Translations under genes and position numbers: made by a program
The notes under the pieces: model-generated
Seen by the model: only the letters and a program-made list of their open reading frames with translations
The model's database searches: none
What the model was told of the DNA's origin: nothing
Shown: positions 18,500 through 27,488 of the stretch, in pieces
Layout: the number at the start of each line of letters is the position of its first letter
How positions within the stretch are numbered: the stretch's first letter is position 1
Assembly (NCBI RefSeq): GCF_004011505.1
Contig: NZ_SAUN01000001.1
Location: 2,294,001 to 2,358,000 of the forward strand
Length of the DNA: 64,000 nt
From: Nonomuraea polychroma
GTDB lineage: Bacteria; Actinomycetota; Actinomycetes; Streptosporangiales; Streptosporangiaceae
Reading direction: 5' to 3'

Positions 18500-19261
18500 A
18501 TGACCACACTGGCACCACCCGAGCAGGCGCAGGCCGGGCTCGGGTTCACCCTGGAGAGGTTGTCCCTGGGCTACGGCGGCGACCTCGTCGTACGCGAGCT
18601 GGACCTGCGGATCGTGCCCGGCGAGGTGCTGGTCGTCGTGGGCGCCTCGGGCTCGGGCAAGTCGACGCTGCTGCGTGCCCTGGCGGGGCTGCTCCCGCCG
18701 GTCGGCGGCAGCGTCCGCGCCGGCGATGCCGAGATCACCGGCACCTCGGCCGAGCGTGCCATGGTCTTCCAGGACGACGGGCTGCTGCCCTGGCGCAACG
18801 TCCGGCGCAACATCGAGCTGGCCCTGCGCATCCGCAAGGTGGGCCGGCGCGAGCGCGCGGCCGCGGCGCAGGAGTGGATCGAGCGCGTCGGCCTCGCCGG
18901 GGCCGAGGACAAGCTGCCGCGCGAGCTGTCCGGCGGCATGCGTCAGCGCGTGCAACTCGCCCGCGCCCTGGTGGCCGCGCCCCGCGCGGTGCTGATGGAC
19001 GAGCCGTTCGGCGCGCTCGACGCCCAGACCCGCGCCCAGATGCAGCGCGTCCTGCTGGACGTGCAGCGCGTCCTGCTGGACGTGCTGGGCGACACCCAGG
19101 CGACGGTCGTCTTCGTGACGCACGACGTGGACGAGGCGCTGCTGCTCGCCGACCGGATTGCGGTGATCGGCGGCCACGGCTTGCGCGCGGTGCTCGACGC
19201 ACGCGGGACGGACGAGGACGCACGCACCCGGCTGCGCGACAGGATCGTGAAGGAGCTGTAG
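18500..19261 (+). CDS. ABC transporter ATPase, nitrate/sulfonate/taurine type
   Basis: 253 residues: Walker A GASGSGKST at 48-56, Q-loop FQDDGLLPWRNV, signature ELSGGMRQR, Walker B VLMDEPFGALDAQTR, H-loop VTHDVDEA. These are SsuB/TauB/NrtD-type features. A 21-bp tandem duplication at 19043-19084 adds a second QRVLLDV after the D-loop helix. Its permease is reduced to a tail and no receptor is nearby, so it may be orphaned or serve a remote permease. The next gene starts directly after its stop. Confidence 0.92.
   Translation: MTTLAPPEQAQAGLGFTLERLSLGYGGDLVVRELDLRIVPGEVLVVVGASGSGKSTLLRALAGLLPPVGGSVRAGDAEITGTSAERAMVFQDDGLLPWRNVRRNIELALRIRKVGRRERAAAAQEWIERVGLAGAEDKLPRELSGGMRQRVQLARALVAAPRAVLMDEPFGALDAQTRAQMQRVLLDVQRVLLDVLGDTQATVVFVTHDVDEALLLADRIAVIGGHGLRAVLDARGTDEDARTRLRDRIVKEL
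19043..19084 (+). repeat. In-frame 21-bp tandem duplication inside the ATPase gene
   Basis: Two identical 21-bp units (19043-19063 and 19064-19084) encode QRVLLDV twice. Standard family members have one copy of this helix, so the duplication adds seven residues between the D-loop and the H-loop. Confidence 0.85.
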
Positions 19262-21964
19262 ATGGAGATTCCCCCGATCGAGGACCGCCTGCACCTGGAG
19301 TGCGAGGTTCTGGTCGTCGGCGGCGGCACCGCGGGCACGATGGCCGCGATCACCGCGGCGGAGCGGGGCGCGCGCGTCCTGCTGCTGGAGAAGGCGCACG
19401 CCCGCCACAGCGGCGCCCTGGCCATGGGCATGGACGGCGTCAACAACGCGGTCATTCCCGGCAAGGCCACGCCCGAGGACTACGTCGCCGAGATCACCAG
19501 GGCCAACGACGGGATCGTCAACCAGAAGACGATCTACCAGACCGCCACCAGAGGCCATGACATGGTCCGGCGCCTGGAGCGCTACGGCGTCAAGTTCGAG
19601 AAGGACGAGTACGGCGAGTACGCCGTGCGTCGCGTCCACCGCTCGGGCAGCTACGTGTTGCCCATGCCCGAGGGCAAGGACGTCAAGAAGGTCCTCTACC
19701 GGGTTCTGCGGCGCCGCGACATCCGGGAGAAGGTCCGCATCGAGAACCGGGTCATGCCGGTGAGGGTGCTCACCTCCGGCGGCCGGGCGATCGGCGTGGC
19801 GGGCTTCGACACCAGGTCCGGACGGTTCGTCACGGTGAGCGCCGGCGCCGTCATCCTCGCGACCGGGGCGTGCGGCCGCCTCGGCCTGCCCGCCAGCGGC
19901 TACCTGTACGGCACCTACGAGAACCCGGCCAACGCCGGCGACGGCCACGCCATGGCCTACCACGCCGGCGCCGAGCTCAGCGGCATCGAATGCTTCCAGA
20001 TCAACCCGCTGATCAAGGACTACAACGGCCCGGCCTGCGCGTACGTGGCCAACCCCTTCGGCGGCTACCAGGTCAACAACAAGGGGGAGCGGTTCGTCGA
20101 CTCCGACTACTGGTCGGGCCAGATGATGGCCGAGGTCGCCGCCGAGATCGCCTCGGCCCGCGGCCCGATCTACCTCAAGCTGACCCACCTGCCGGAGGAG
20201 TCCGTCTCGGCGCTGGAGAACATTCTGCACACCACCGAGCGGCCCACCCGCGGCACCTTCCACGCCGGGCGCGGCCACGACTACCGCACCCACGACGTGG
20301 AGATGCACATCTCCGAGATCGGCCTGTGCGGCGGCCACTCGGCCTCCGGCGTGTGGGTGGACGAGAACGGGGCGACGACGGTGCCGGGCCTGTACGCGGC
20401 CGGCGACCTGGCCTGCGTGCCGCACAACTACATGATCGGCGCGTTCGTCTTCGGCGACCTGGCCGGCGCCCACGCCGCCGCTCACCTCGGCGTGCCCGGC
20501 GAGCTGCCCGAGGAGCAGATCGCCGACGCCCACGAGCTGATCTACCGCCCGCTGCGCAACCCCGACGGGCCGCCCCAGCAGCAGGTCGAGTACAAGCTGC
20601 GCCGCTTCGTCAACGACTACGTCACCCCGCCCAAGACGGCCGCCAAACTGGACATCGCGCTGGAGTCCTTCGAGCGGATGCGCGAGGAGATCGCGTCGAT
20701 GGGCGCGCGCACCCCGCACGAGCTCATGCGCTGCGTGGAGGTCGACTTCATCAGGGACTGCGCCGAGATGGCGGCCCGCGCCTCGCTCACCCGTACGGAG
20801 AGTCGCTGGGGTCTGTACCACGAGCGGGCCGACCTGCCTGCCCGCGACGACGCCACCTGGCTGTTCCACCTGAACCTGCGCAAGCGCGGCGACGGAGCGA
20901 TGGAGTTCGTCAAGCGCCCGGTGGATCCCTACGTGGTGCCCGTGCCCGAGTTCGCCCCGGCCGCCGCCGAACCGGTGCTCCTGGGCGCGCACACCGCCAC
21001 CACCGTGCGGCGGGCCGCCGCCACACGTGCCGACCGGGCCGCGGTCGGCCGCTCGCCCCGCATCCTGGAGCTGAACCGGCTGGCCGAGGAGCAGCCCACC
21101 GCGGCACAGCTCACTCCCTACCTGTCCGACCCCGACCCCAAGGTCAGGCGGGCCGCCATCGCCACGCTCACCGAGGTCGTCCCCGAGGGCGCCGGCGCGG
21201 CGCTGGCCGCCGCGCTCGGCGACGCCCACGGCACGGTGCGGCGGGCCGCGGCCACCGCGCTGAAGGAACTGGTCGAGGTCCTGCCCGCCACCCCCGAACT
21301 CGGCGCGGCCCTGGCCGGTCGGCTCGGCGGAGAGGACGCCGTGGTCCGGGCGTGCGCGCTCGACGTCCTGCGCGCCCTTCGGCTCGGCGACCGGCAGACC
21401 TTCGCTGCCGGACTGGCCGACACCGACCGGCGGGTGCGCATCGAGGCGATCCGCGGGCTGGTGTCGCTGGACGAGGCCGACCTCGTGGCCGCGGCGGCCA
21501 CTGACCCGTCGCGGGAGGTCCGGGTGTGGACGGCCAAAGGGCTGGGCCTCATCGGCAAGCCGTCCGCCGCGCTGGTGGCCCTTGCCGCCGATCCTGACCC
21601 GCTCGTGCGCGCCGCCGCGCTGGAAGCCTCGGGCGCGGCAGGCTCCCCGCTGGAGGCCCAGGCCGCGCAGGCGATCCACGAGCCCGACTGGCAGGTACGG
21701 GTCGGAGCGGTCCGCTGCTTGGCCGCCGCGGATGCGGACGTCGCATCGGCGCCGCTCGTCGGCGCGCTCACGGACGCCAACCTCGACGTACGCAAGGCAG
21801 CTGTGCTCGCACTGTCGCCCTGGGCGGACCGGCCCGAAGTGGCGGCCGCGCTGAGTGCCGCACTGTCGGACCCGGACGCCGACGTCCGCGCCCACGCCCG
21901 CAGTGCGATCGCCGGCGGGAGCGGATCCCGAGTTGCGGGAGCGTATCCAGAAGACCGACGTTGA
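19262..21964 (+). CDS. Fumarate reductase/AprA-like flavoprotein fused to HEAT repeats
   Basis: 900 residues. Residues 1-540 are a FAD-binding flavoprotein of the fumarate reductase/adenylylsulfate reductase alpha-subunit superfamily: dinucleotide motif VVGGGTAG at 18-25, MGMDGVNNAV near 55-64, GLYAAGDLACVPHNYMIGA for the second FAD contact. From about residue 600 to the end come tandem HEAT-type repeats (LTPYLSDPDPKVRRAAIATL and six or more similar units of about 31 residues). The start ATG abuts the ATPase stop. AprA-type enzymes need a 4Fe-4S partner; none is present here. Likely role: redox step on a sulfur-containing substrate, with HEAT repeats as docking platform. Function is inferred. 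Confidence 0.85.
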   Translation: MEIPPIEDRLHLECEVLVVGGGTAGTMAAITAAERGARVLLLEKAHARHSGALAMGMDGVNNAVIPGKATPEDYVAEITRANDGIVNQKTIYQTATRGHDMVRRLERYGVKFEKDEYGEYAVRRVHRSGSYVLPMPEGKDVKKVLYRVLRRRDIREKVRIENRVMPVRVLTSGGRAIGVAGFDTRSGRFVTVSAGAVILATGACGRLGLPASGYLYGTYENPANAGDGHAMAYHAGAELSGIECFQINPLIKDYNGPACAYVANPFGGYQVNNKGERFVDSDYWSGQMMAEVAAEIASARGPIYLKLTHLPEESVSALENILHTTERPTRGTFHAGRGHDYRTHDVEMHISEIGLCGGHSASGVWVDENGATTVPGLYAAGDLACVPHNYMIGAFVFGDLAGAHAAAHLGVPGELPEEQIADAHELIYRPLRNPDGPPQQQVEYKLRRFVNDYVTPPKTAAKLDIALESFERMREEIASMGARTPHELMRCVEVDFIRDCAEMAARASLTRTESRWGLYHERADLPARDDATWLFHLNLRKRGDGAMEFVKRPVDPYVVPVPEFAPAAAEPVLLGAHTATTVRRAAATRADRAAVGRSPRILELNRLAEEQPTAAQLTPYLSDPDPKVRRAAIATLTEVVPEGAGAALAAALGDAHGTVRRAAATALKELVEVLPATPELGAALAGRLGGEDAVVRACALDVLRALRLGDRQTFAAGLADTDRRVRIEAIRGLVSLDEADLVAAAATDPSREVRVWTAKGLGLIGKPSAALVALAADPDPLVRAAALEASGAAGSPLEAQAAQAIHEPDWQVRVGAVRCLAAADADVASAPLVGALTDANLDVRKAAVLALSPWADRPEVAAALSAALSDPDADVRAHARSAIAGGSGSRVAGAYPEDRR

Positions 21965-22123
21965 CGAATTGATCATCCCCGATGACCAGCGCCCCGTAGG
22001 GCACGCCCGGTACCTGGGCCAATTCGCGTTCGAGCGAATCCGCTACTGCGGCCAGGCCGAGCCGTACATCGCCCTGCACCGGGCCGGACCGCCGGCTCCG
22101 CCCTGCTCACGCGGCGGCCCGGC

Positions 22124-22168
22124 CCCATGACCGGCTGCTTCCTGTACTGGGTCTGCGCCGGTCATGGG
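22124..22168. terminator. Bidirectional terminator-like inverted repeat
   Basis: Perfect 12-bp arms (CCCATGACCGGC and GCCGGTCATGGG) separated by 21 nt, placed between the convergent flavoprotein and LUD genes. No T-run. Upstream, 21965-22123 contains no gene I recognise, although one frame reading through the flavoprotein stop stays open to 22130. Confidence 0.55.
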
Positions 22169-22190
22169 CAGGGTGCTGCGTTCCTGAGGG

Positions 22191-22817
22191 CTAGAAACCG
22201 ATCGGCTCGCGTACCAGCACCACCGTGGCCCTCTCCGGCAGGGCCTCCCTCTCCACGATGAGGATCTTGCCGATGAACGACGACTGGCCGAACTCCTGGA
22301 GGCGGAGGTGCTCGCGCGGCAGGCTGTACGAGCGGATCCGCCGCAGGGCCGTCTCCAGGTCCGGCACCACCTTCTGGGCGCCCACCACCCAGATGACCTT
22401 GCGGGCCCCCGAGGCGTACGGCGCGAGCTGGCTGCCGCTCGCCGAGGCGACGACCAGGTGGCCGTCCTCCGTCACCGCGTGCACACTGCCGACGACGACC
22501 TCCGGTGCGGCTCCCAGCCGGATGACGGCCTGCACGTCGTCGCCAAGGTCGCCGGTCTGGGCCCGTACGGAGGCGAACGTCCCGGAGTCGTCGATGTCGG
22601 CGGCGATGCCGGACAGCCGGAGCGTCTCGCTGGAGGCGGTGAAGACGCTCTCGTCGCGGGGGAGCAGGCCGGAGACGAGACCGCGGGCCTCGGAGACGGT
22701 GTCCACGACATGCACCAGGTAGCCGTTCCCGCGCAGCGCGGCCGTCGCGCGGTCCAGCTGTGCCGGCGCCGCGGCGGTGGCGAACGTCTCATCGGGCACG
22801 ACAGTTTGCACGGACAT
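22191..22817 (-). CDS. LUD-domain protein (LutC/YkgG type)
   Basis: 208 residues. ALRGNGYLVHVVDTVSEARGLV, LLPRDESVFTASSETLRLSG and ARKVIWVVGAQKVVPDLETA-like stretches identify the LUD fold shared with LutC, involved in lactate utilisation or as a stand-alone protein of uncertain role. No LutA or LutB neighbour. It is divergent from an HxlR regulator (115 nt between starts), which probably controls it. Start ATG is preceded by GAGGAATC on the minus strand. Confidence 0.85.
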   Translation of the reverse strand: MSVQTVVPDETFATAAAPAQLDRATAALRGNGYLVHVVDTVSEARGLVSGLLPRDESVFTASSETLRLSGIAADIDDSGTFASVRAQTGDLGDDVQAVIRLGAAPEVVVGSVHAVTEDGHLVVASASGSQLAPYASGARKVIWVVGAQKVVPDLETALRRIRSYSLPREHLRLQEFGQSSFIGKILIVEREALPERATVVLVREPIGF

Positions 22818-22932
22818 GTTGATTCCTCGAAGTCAAAGGCGGTTCTGACTGGTAACTACGGCCATTGTGCGTAAGGCTGAATCCCTATCGGAAGAAGGCA
22901 CTTTTTCTTGCCTCGGTGAGGTGGAGAGAACC

Positions 22933-23364
22933 ATGCACGTCAAGGGATCCCTCGACGGCGCGGGAGCCGTCCAGTCCACCCCGTCTGCCGCGTTGCAGGC
23001 GCGCGACGAGCTGACCTGCCAGGTCCGCGACATCCTGAACCGCGTCGGGGACAAGTGGTCGTTGTCGGTGGTCAACGAGCTCGGGCACGGCTCACGGCGC
23101 TTCAACGAGCTCAAACGCGCTGTCCCGGGGATCAGTCAGCGCATGCTGACCGTCACGCTGCGCGTTCTCGAACGTGACGGGCTCGTCTCCCGCAGCGTGT
23201 ATCCGGAGGTGCCGCCGCGCGTCGAATACACGTTGACCCCGCTTGGCAGCACCTTGCTGGAGCGGGTCTGGGGGCTGATCGACTGGGTGCTGGAGCACCA
23301 CGATGACATCGATGAGGCCCGCGGGCGACACGACGCCGGGCGGGCGCCCGCGTCCGGCCCGTAG
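22933..23364 (+). CDS. HxlR-family winged-helix regulator
   Basis: 143 residues. LTCQVRDILNRVGDKWSLSV is the conserved HxlR start with its N-terminal Cys, and RRFNELKRAVPGISQRMLTV plus LRVLERDGLVSR form the recognition helix and wing. ATG 22933 is chosen because GTGGAGAG stands just upstream; an in-frame GTG at 22867 would add 22 residues without family resemblance. Divergent from the LUD gene and the likely regulator of it, possibly redox sensing through the Cys. Confidence 0.88.
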   Translation: MHVKGSLDGAGAVQSTPSAALQARDELTCQVRDILNRVGDKWSLSVVNELGHGSRRFNELKRAVPGISQRMLTVTLRVLERDGLVSRSVYPEVPPRVEYTLTPLGSTLLERVWGLIDWVLEHHDDIDEARGRHDAGRAPASGP

Positions 23365-23388
23365 GCTGAGCCGGCAGCGGCCCCATAG

Positions 23389-23776
23389 GTGCGGATGAAA
23401 CCCGAAGCCGGGCCCTTTCTTGCCGCGTACCGTCGAACTCGGCGTCTACCTCGGCATCCGGCACCGCGGCGTGCTGGTGGCGATGGCCGGCGAACGCCTG
23501 CACCCGCCGGGCTGGACAGAGATCAGCGCCGTGTGCACAGATCCCGCGCATCGAGGCCGGGGACTGGCGACCAGGCTGGTGCTCGCCGTCGCCGCGGGCA
23601 TTCGGAGCCGGGACGAGACGCCGTTCCTGCACGCGTCGGCCGCCAACGTCGGCGCGATCCGTCTGTATGAGCTGCTCGGATTCCGCCTGCGCCGGACCAC
23701 GGACTTCCGCACTGTACGGGTTCCGGCGCGGGACCCGTCCACCGATACGCCGGTGACGGCCAGGGAAGCCGCATGA
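23389..23776 (+). pseudogene. 5'-truncated, frameshifted GNAT acetyltransferase
   Basis: From 23420 the sequence encodes PRTVELGVYLGIRHRGVLVA, EISAVCTDPAHRGRGLATRL and GIRSRDETPFLHASAANVGA then LYELLGFRLRR, which is the C-terminal two thirds of an FR47-type acetyltransferase, with the acetyl-CoA loop HRGRGLA. Just upstream, KPEAGPF in another frame (23395-23415) continues the homology, so one frameshift separates them, and the N-terminal half of the usual 230-250 residue protein is gone. Confidence 0.7.
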
Positions 23777-23821
23777 CGCGGTTGAGCCGGGCGGTTCACC
23801 ACACCAGGTGCAGGCCGGTGC

Positions 23822-24808
23822 TCATTCGCGCAGCAGCGGCAGGAGCCGCTCGCCCTGGCGCTTGATCTCCGGCAGGTAGGGGGTGTCGGAGAGCACGAAG
23901 TGGGTGATGCCGAGGGCCTGGTATTTGCGCAGCGACTTCGCCACGTCCTCGGCCGAGCCGACCAGCCAGGTGGTGCCCGCGCCACCGCCGCCGAACTTGC
24001 CGGGGGTGGTGTAAGGGTTGTCGTCGAGCACCTCGCCGCGTGCTGCCAGGTCGAGCAGCCGTTGCTGACCGACGGCGGTGAACCGGTTCGGGTCGCGCGA
24101 GATGCCGCCGTTCGCCATCTGCGCGACTTTGGCCTCGGCGTCGGCCCAGGCCTGTTCGGTGGTGTCGCGTACCAGCGTGGTGATGCGCAGCCCGAACTCC
24201 AGGGGAGGGTGCTCGCGTCCGAGCTTCTCGCTGAGGTGCTTGAGCCGCTCGATCCGTGCGCCGACGTCGTCGAGTGGTTCGCCCCAGAAGAGCTGGACGT
24301 CGGCCTCGGTGGCGGCCACCTTCTCGGCGGCTGCGGAGGCGCCGCCGAAGTAGAGCGGGGGGTGCGTGCGTTCGCCGCGGACGACCGTGCGCGGCGCCAC
24401 GGTGGAGCCGGTGACGCTGAAGTGTTCGCCGTGGTAGGTGACGTTCTCCTCGGTCCACAGCTTGCGCACGATCTGGAGGAACTCCTTCGTACGGGCGTAG
24501 CGGTGGGCCTGGTCGCCTTCGCTGTCGCCGTACGCGGCCAGGTTGTCCTTGCCCGACACGATGTTGATCAGCACGCGGCCCCCGGTGAGATGGTCGAGAG
24601 TCGCTGCGGCGGAGGCGAACTTGGCCGGATGCCAGTAGCCGGGCCGGACGGCGATCAGCGGCTGGAACGTCGTGGTCCGCGCGGCCAGTGAGGTGGCGAC
24701 CGTGAAGGTGTCGGGCCGTCCCCAGCCGGTTGCTTCGGTACTCCAGGCGCGAGATTGACTTCGCTTTCTTCGCCGGCGCGCTGTGTCAGCGCTGATCGGC
24801 TGTCGCAC
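23822..24808 (-). pseudogene. 5'-truncated SsuD-like flavin monooxygenase
   Basis: About 290 residues of a luciferase-like alkanesulfonate-monooxygenase relative: DTFTVATSLAARTT, LIAVRPGYWHPAKFASAAAT, LDHLTGGRVLINIVSGKDN and GEHFSVTGSTVAPR. The homology begins at about EATGWGRPD; the preceding 24 residues are Arg-rich and unlike the family, and the first strand-helix unit of about 50 residues, including flavin contacts, is missing. An in-frame start exists at 24808, so a shortened protein could be made, but activity is doubtful. Confidence 0.7.
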
Positions 24809-24931
24809 CAGTCCGCATGTGAGCGCCCGCAGTTCCTCCGTGCGGGCACCGATCAGCAGCGGTTCTCCGCTTCACTACGGATTAGAGGGTTAGGGTTCGC
24901 ATCCTCTCGGGTGTGCGCATGCCGAAGCTCC

Positions 24932-24954
24932 GCTTCCAGATGTCACCTGGAAGC
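24932..24954 (-). terminator. Hairpin over the stop of the membrane-protein gene
   Basis: 8-bp arms GCTTCCAG / CTGGAAGC with a 7-nt loop that contains the minus-strand stop codon at 24943-24945. Probably the transcription end of the 26013-24943 gene. 24809-24931 holds nothing else I can recognise. Confidence 0.45.
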
Positions 24955-26013
24955 AGAACTACGTTGTTCGTTCTGGGGGGTGGGGGCGCGGAAGAGGAGG
25001 GCCAGGCTTGCCAAATGCAGGAGGAGAATGACGATGCCTGTGGTTGATACCGCGGGCTGGTTCCACCAGGGTGTTTCGATCTCCGTGGCCACGTAATTGT
25101 GGAACCCGCTTGTGTCGCTGTAATGCAGGGCGGACTCCAGCAAGGCTGCTGTGTAGGGCAATCCGAGGATCCCCGCGATCAAGCCGGCCCATGCCCGTGC
25201 GCGCCCGTGGCTGAGCAGCAGGATCAGGCCGCCCACCACGACAGCGATGGCCGGGATCGCAAGGTACTTGACGTGGACCTGCATGTCGAGGAGAAAGGCG
25301 CTGGGGAGGAGGTCTGGTTCGTCGCGCTCGTCGATCAGACCGGCCAGGCAGCCGGCATAGTTCACTGCGGCGTAGATCAGGAGCAAGGCCGGGGTGAGCA
25401 ACATCAGCACGGTTGCCTGGCGGGACGGGCTCGCCCACAGGGGTGGGGATTCCTGCTCGACGGGTTGCTTCTGATGCCTGGTCAACCATGACACTCCGTG
25501 GCTGCTGGTCAGCAGGACGAGGCCCTGTACTTGTGCGACTGTGCCGACGACGAGCAGGGCGCCGCGGAGGGGGGCGTACCAACCGGGCTGACTCAGATCG
25601 ATGACGTGCGTCAGTTCCCTGCCGTCGCTCACGATGAAGAAGGAGGACGGCTGCTTGAGGAATATCCAGAGCATGGCCACGTAGATGGCGGTCAGTCCGG
25701 CGGCCACCGCGAGGAGGAGCGTGGGCCGGCGTGTGCCACGCCATACATTCCATGTGGTCACGCCGAACGCGACGGTGGCCACCGCGGTGAGTATTCCCAG
25801 CCCGAGTAGCTGGTCACGGATGTCCGTGCTGGACTGGCTTGCCGCGGAGTGCCACATCGCTGCCGAGATCTCCCGCGGGTCCTGGTAGTACGGCAGGGTG
25901 AGTGAGCTCTGCGCGTGGGCGAGCAGCGTGATCAGTGCCATCACGGTTCCGGTCGGGGCCGGGGAAAGGATCAAGGCGATCGCGATTTTGATCCTTCGTG
26001 GGGTAGCCTCCAT
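24943..26013 (-). CDS. Uncharacterised integral membrane protein
   Basis: 356 residues with about seven or eight hydrophobic helices (for example LLGLGILTAVATVAFGVTTW, LLLAVAAGLTAIYVAMLWIF, YLAIPAIAVVVGGLILLLSH). The C-terminus is short, polar and cytoplasmic. No motif that I recognise. Neighbours are unrelated, and it appears to be a single-gene unit ending in a hairpin. Codon use is less GC-biased than in the first 22 kb. Confidence 0.75.
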   Translation of the reverse strand: MEATPRRIKIAIALILSPAPTGTVMALITLLAHAQSSLTLPYYQDPREISAAMWHSAASQSSTDIRDQLLGLGILTAVATVAFGVTTWNVWRGTRRPTLLLAVAAGLTAIYVAMLWIFLKQPSSFFIVSDGRELTHVIDLSQPGWYAPLRGALLVVGTVAQVQGLVLLTSSHGVSWLTRHQKQPVEQESPPLWASPSRQATVLMLLTPALLLIYAAVNYAGCLAGLIDERDEPDLLPSAFLLDMQVHVKYLAIPAIAVVVGGLILLLSHGRARAWAGLIAGILGLPYTAALLESALHYSDTSGFHNYVATEIETPWWNQPAVSTTGIVILLLHLASLALLFRAPTPQNEQRSSASR

Positions 26014-26034
26014 GTGATCTTCGACGTGACTGGC

Positions 26035-26300
26035 TCACCCGGCGTTCCTCTCGTAGTAATGGATCGCCACCAATTCCACCAACCCTTCAGCGGGCATGCG
26101 AGGCAAGGCGCTGAGTTCTCGCAGCGCGTTCAACCACGCCCTGGCCTCTGCCGTACGGCACACAGGTACAGCAACGCCCCCTCGCACAGGCTCCTCACTC
26201 CGCACCCCTTCACACGCCTGACCAGCGCGGCGACCCTTCGGCCACTGCTCTGCCGTTGACTCGTCATGAAGTGATCTGGCTGCGGCCGTGACGATCGCAT
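26035..26300 (-). pseudogene. Possible frameshifted small gene, unidentified
   Basis: The last 35 residues, AWLNALRELSALPRMPAEGL then VELVAIHYYERNAG, look like a real helical protein end, and the preceding frame reads VRSLCEGALLYLCAVR, joined by a shift near 26155. Upstream the frames lose protein character. I do not recognise the family. 26437-26537 holds nothing visible. Confidence 0.25.
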
Positions 26301-26537
26301 TTCGGTTCTCGCCGACCGGGGCTGGGGCGATCGACGGCAAGTCCCTCCTACGTCGAGCCTTGCCACCGGGTGGCCAGGTTGAGGTTGACAGCAGTGCTGA
26401 CAGCAACCTCCCTACACGCCGACGCATCCGCGCCACCGTTCACACGCGCTTGTTTACGGCCTCGATCAGCCGAGCAGGGTGATTGTTCCGTCTGAAGAGC
26501 GGGAGGTCATAGCATTCTGGCCGGGCAGGCTCCGTCG

Positions 26538-27488
26538 TCAGCCTGAATTTGTACGCTTCACGAGATCACGAGCAAGGTCGAGCAGGTGGGGCAGACGCAG
26601 GATTCGGCCGCCGCTTCCGGGGAACGGAACGTGTAACGGCTCGGTCCAGTCGGTGGGAATCGCTGCCGGTCCGTACACGGCTCCGGCCAGGCCGCCGGTG
26701 ACCGCGGCGACGGTGTCGGTGTCGCCGCCCAGGTCGATCGCGGCGCGGATCGCCTCCTCATAGCCGCAGGTGGTGCGCAGAGCCCAGACGGCTGAGCCGA
26801 GGCAGGGCCAGACGGCGCCGTTGAACTCGGTGGCCTGGTCGGGATGCCAGCCGGGCGCGAGGACGGTGGCGTAGCGCTCACGATGGTGGGGATGGACAGC
26901 GGCGAGGGTCTGGGAGAGGTGGTCCAAGGGGTCCGCACCGTCCAAGGCGACGCGTATCAGGTCGTGAAAGATCGCGCTGCCTTCCCATGCCGCCGGGTCG
27001 CCGTGGGTGAGGGCGGCGATGTTGCGAGCGGCGTCCATGGTGGCCTGCCGCCCGTCGCGGGCGAAGTACACCGCTGACGGGGTGGCCCGCATGAGCGCGC
27101 CATTGCCTGCGGCGCGGTGGCTGCTGCGGTAGTGGGCGGCGGCGGCCTGATCCCAGGGCAGCCCGCGGGACAGTACGTCCTCGGTCTGCAGCCCGATGTC
27201 TTTGGGCTCGTCGGCCGCCCACCGCTGGAAGCGGGCGAAGATGTCCGGCAGGTCCAGACCGCCGCACTCCAGCAGCGACTCGGCTACATGAACGGCCATC
27301 TGCGTATCGTCGGTGGCCTCCCCGGCGTCCCAGCCGCCGCCTCCGCTCATCTCGCCGCCGGCACCTGGTACGGGAAAGCGGGAGGAGAACGCGCCTGCCG
27401 GGCCGAACTCGAAGGGAGCGCCCAGCGCGTCGCCCACAGCCGAGCCGACGACCGCGCCAACGGCACGCTGCACAAGATTCACATCCAC
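26538..27488 (-). CDS. ADP-ribosylglycohydrolase (DraG-like)
   Basis: 316 residues. Metal-binding motifs of the family are present: TDDTQMAVHVAESLL near residues 60-75 and GGDTDTVAAVTGGLAGAVYG near 250-270, and the N-terminus GAVVGSAVGDALGAPFEF is the conserved first helix. Binuclear Mg enzyme that removes ADP-ribose from proteins or hydrolyses small ADP-ribose adducts. No ADP-ribosyltransferase partner nearby. Start is GTG at 27488. Confidence 0.92.
   Translation of the reverse strand: MDVNLVQRAVGAVVGSAVGDALGAPFEFGPAGAFSSRFPVPGAGGEMSGGGGWDAGEATDDTQMAVHVAESLLECGGLDLPDIFARFQRWAADEPKDIGLQTEDVLSRGLPWDQAAAAHYRSSHRAAGNGALMRATPSAVYFARDGRQATMDAARNIAALTHGDPAAWEGSAIFHDLIRVALDGADPLDHLSQTLAAVHPHHRERYATVLAPGWHPDQATEFNGAVWPCLGSAVWALRTTCGYEEAIRAAIDLGGDTDTVAAVTGGLAGAVYGPAAIPTDWTEPLHVPFPGSGGRILRLPHLLDLARDLVKRTNSG

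Noticed and set aside
18470..21976. Open minus-strand frame of more than 1100 codons opposite the ATPase and flavoprotein
   Set aside because: Mirror effect of high-GC coding DNA; composition (Gly, Val, Arg, Gln rich) has no protein signature, while the plus strand encodes clear families.
24880..24925. GGGTTCGCATCC-like T-arm as a tRNA gene
   Set aside because: The T loop lacks the conserved A58 context, and no D or anticodon arm can be built around it.
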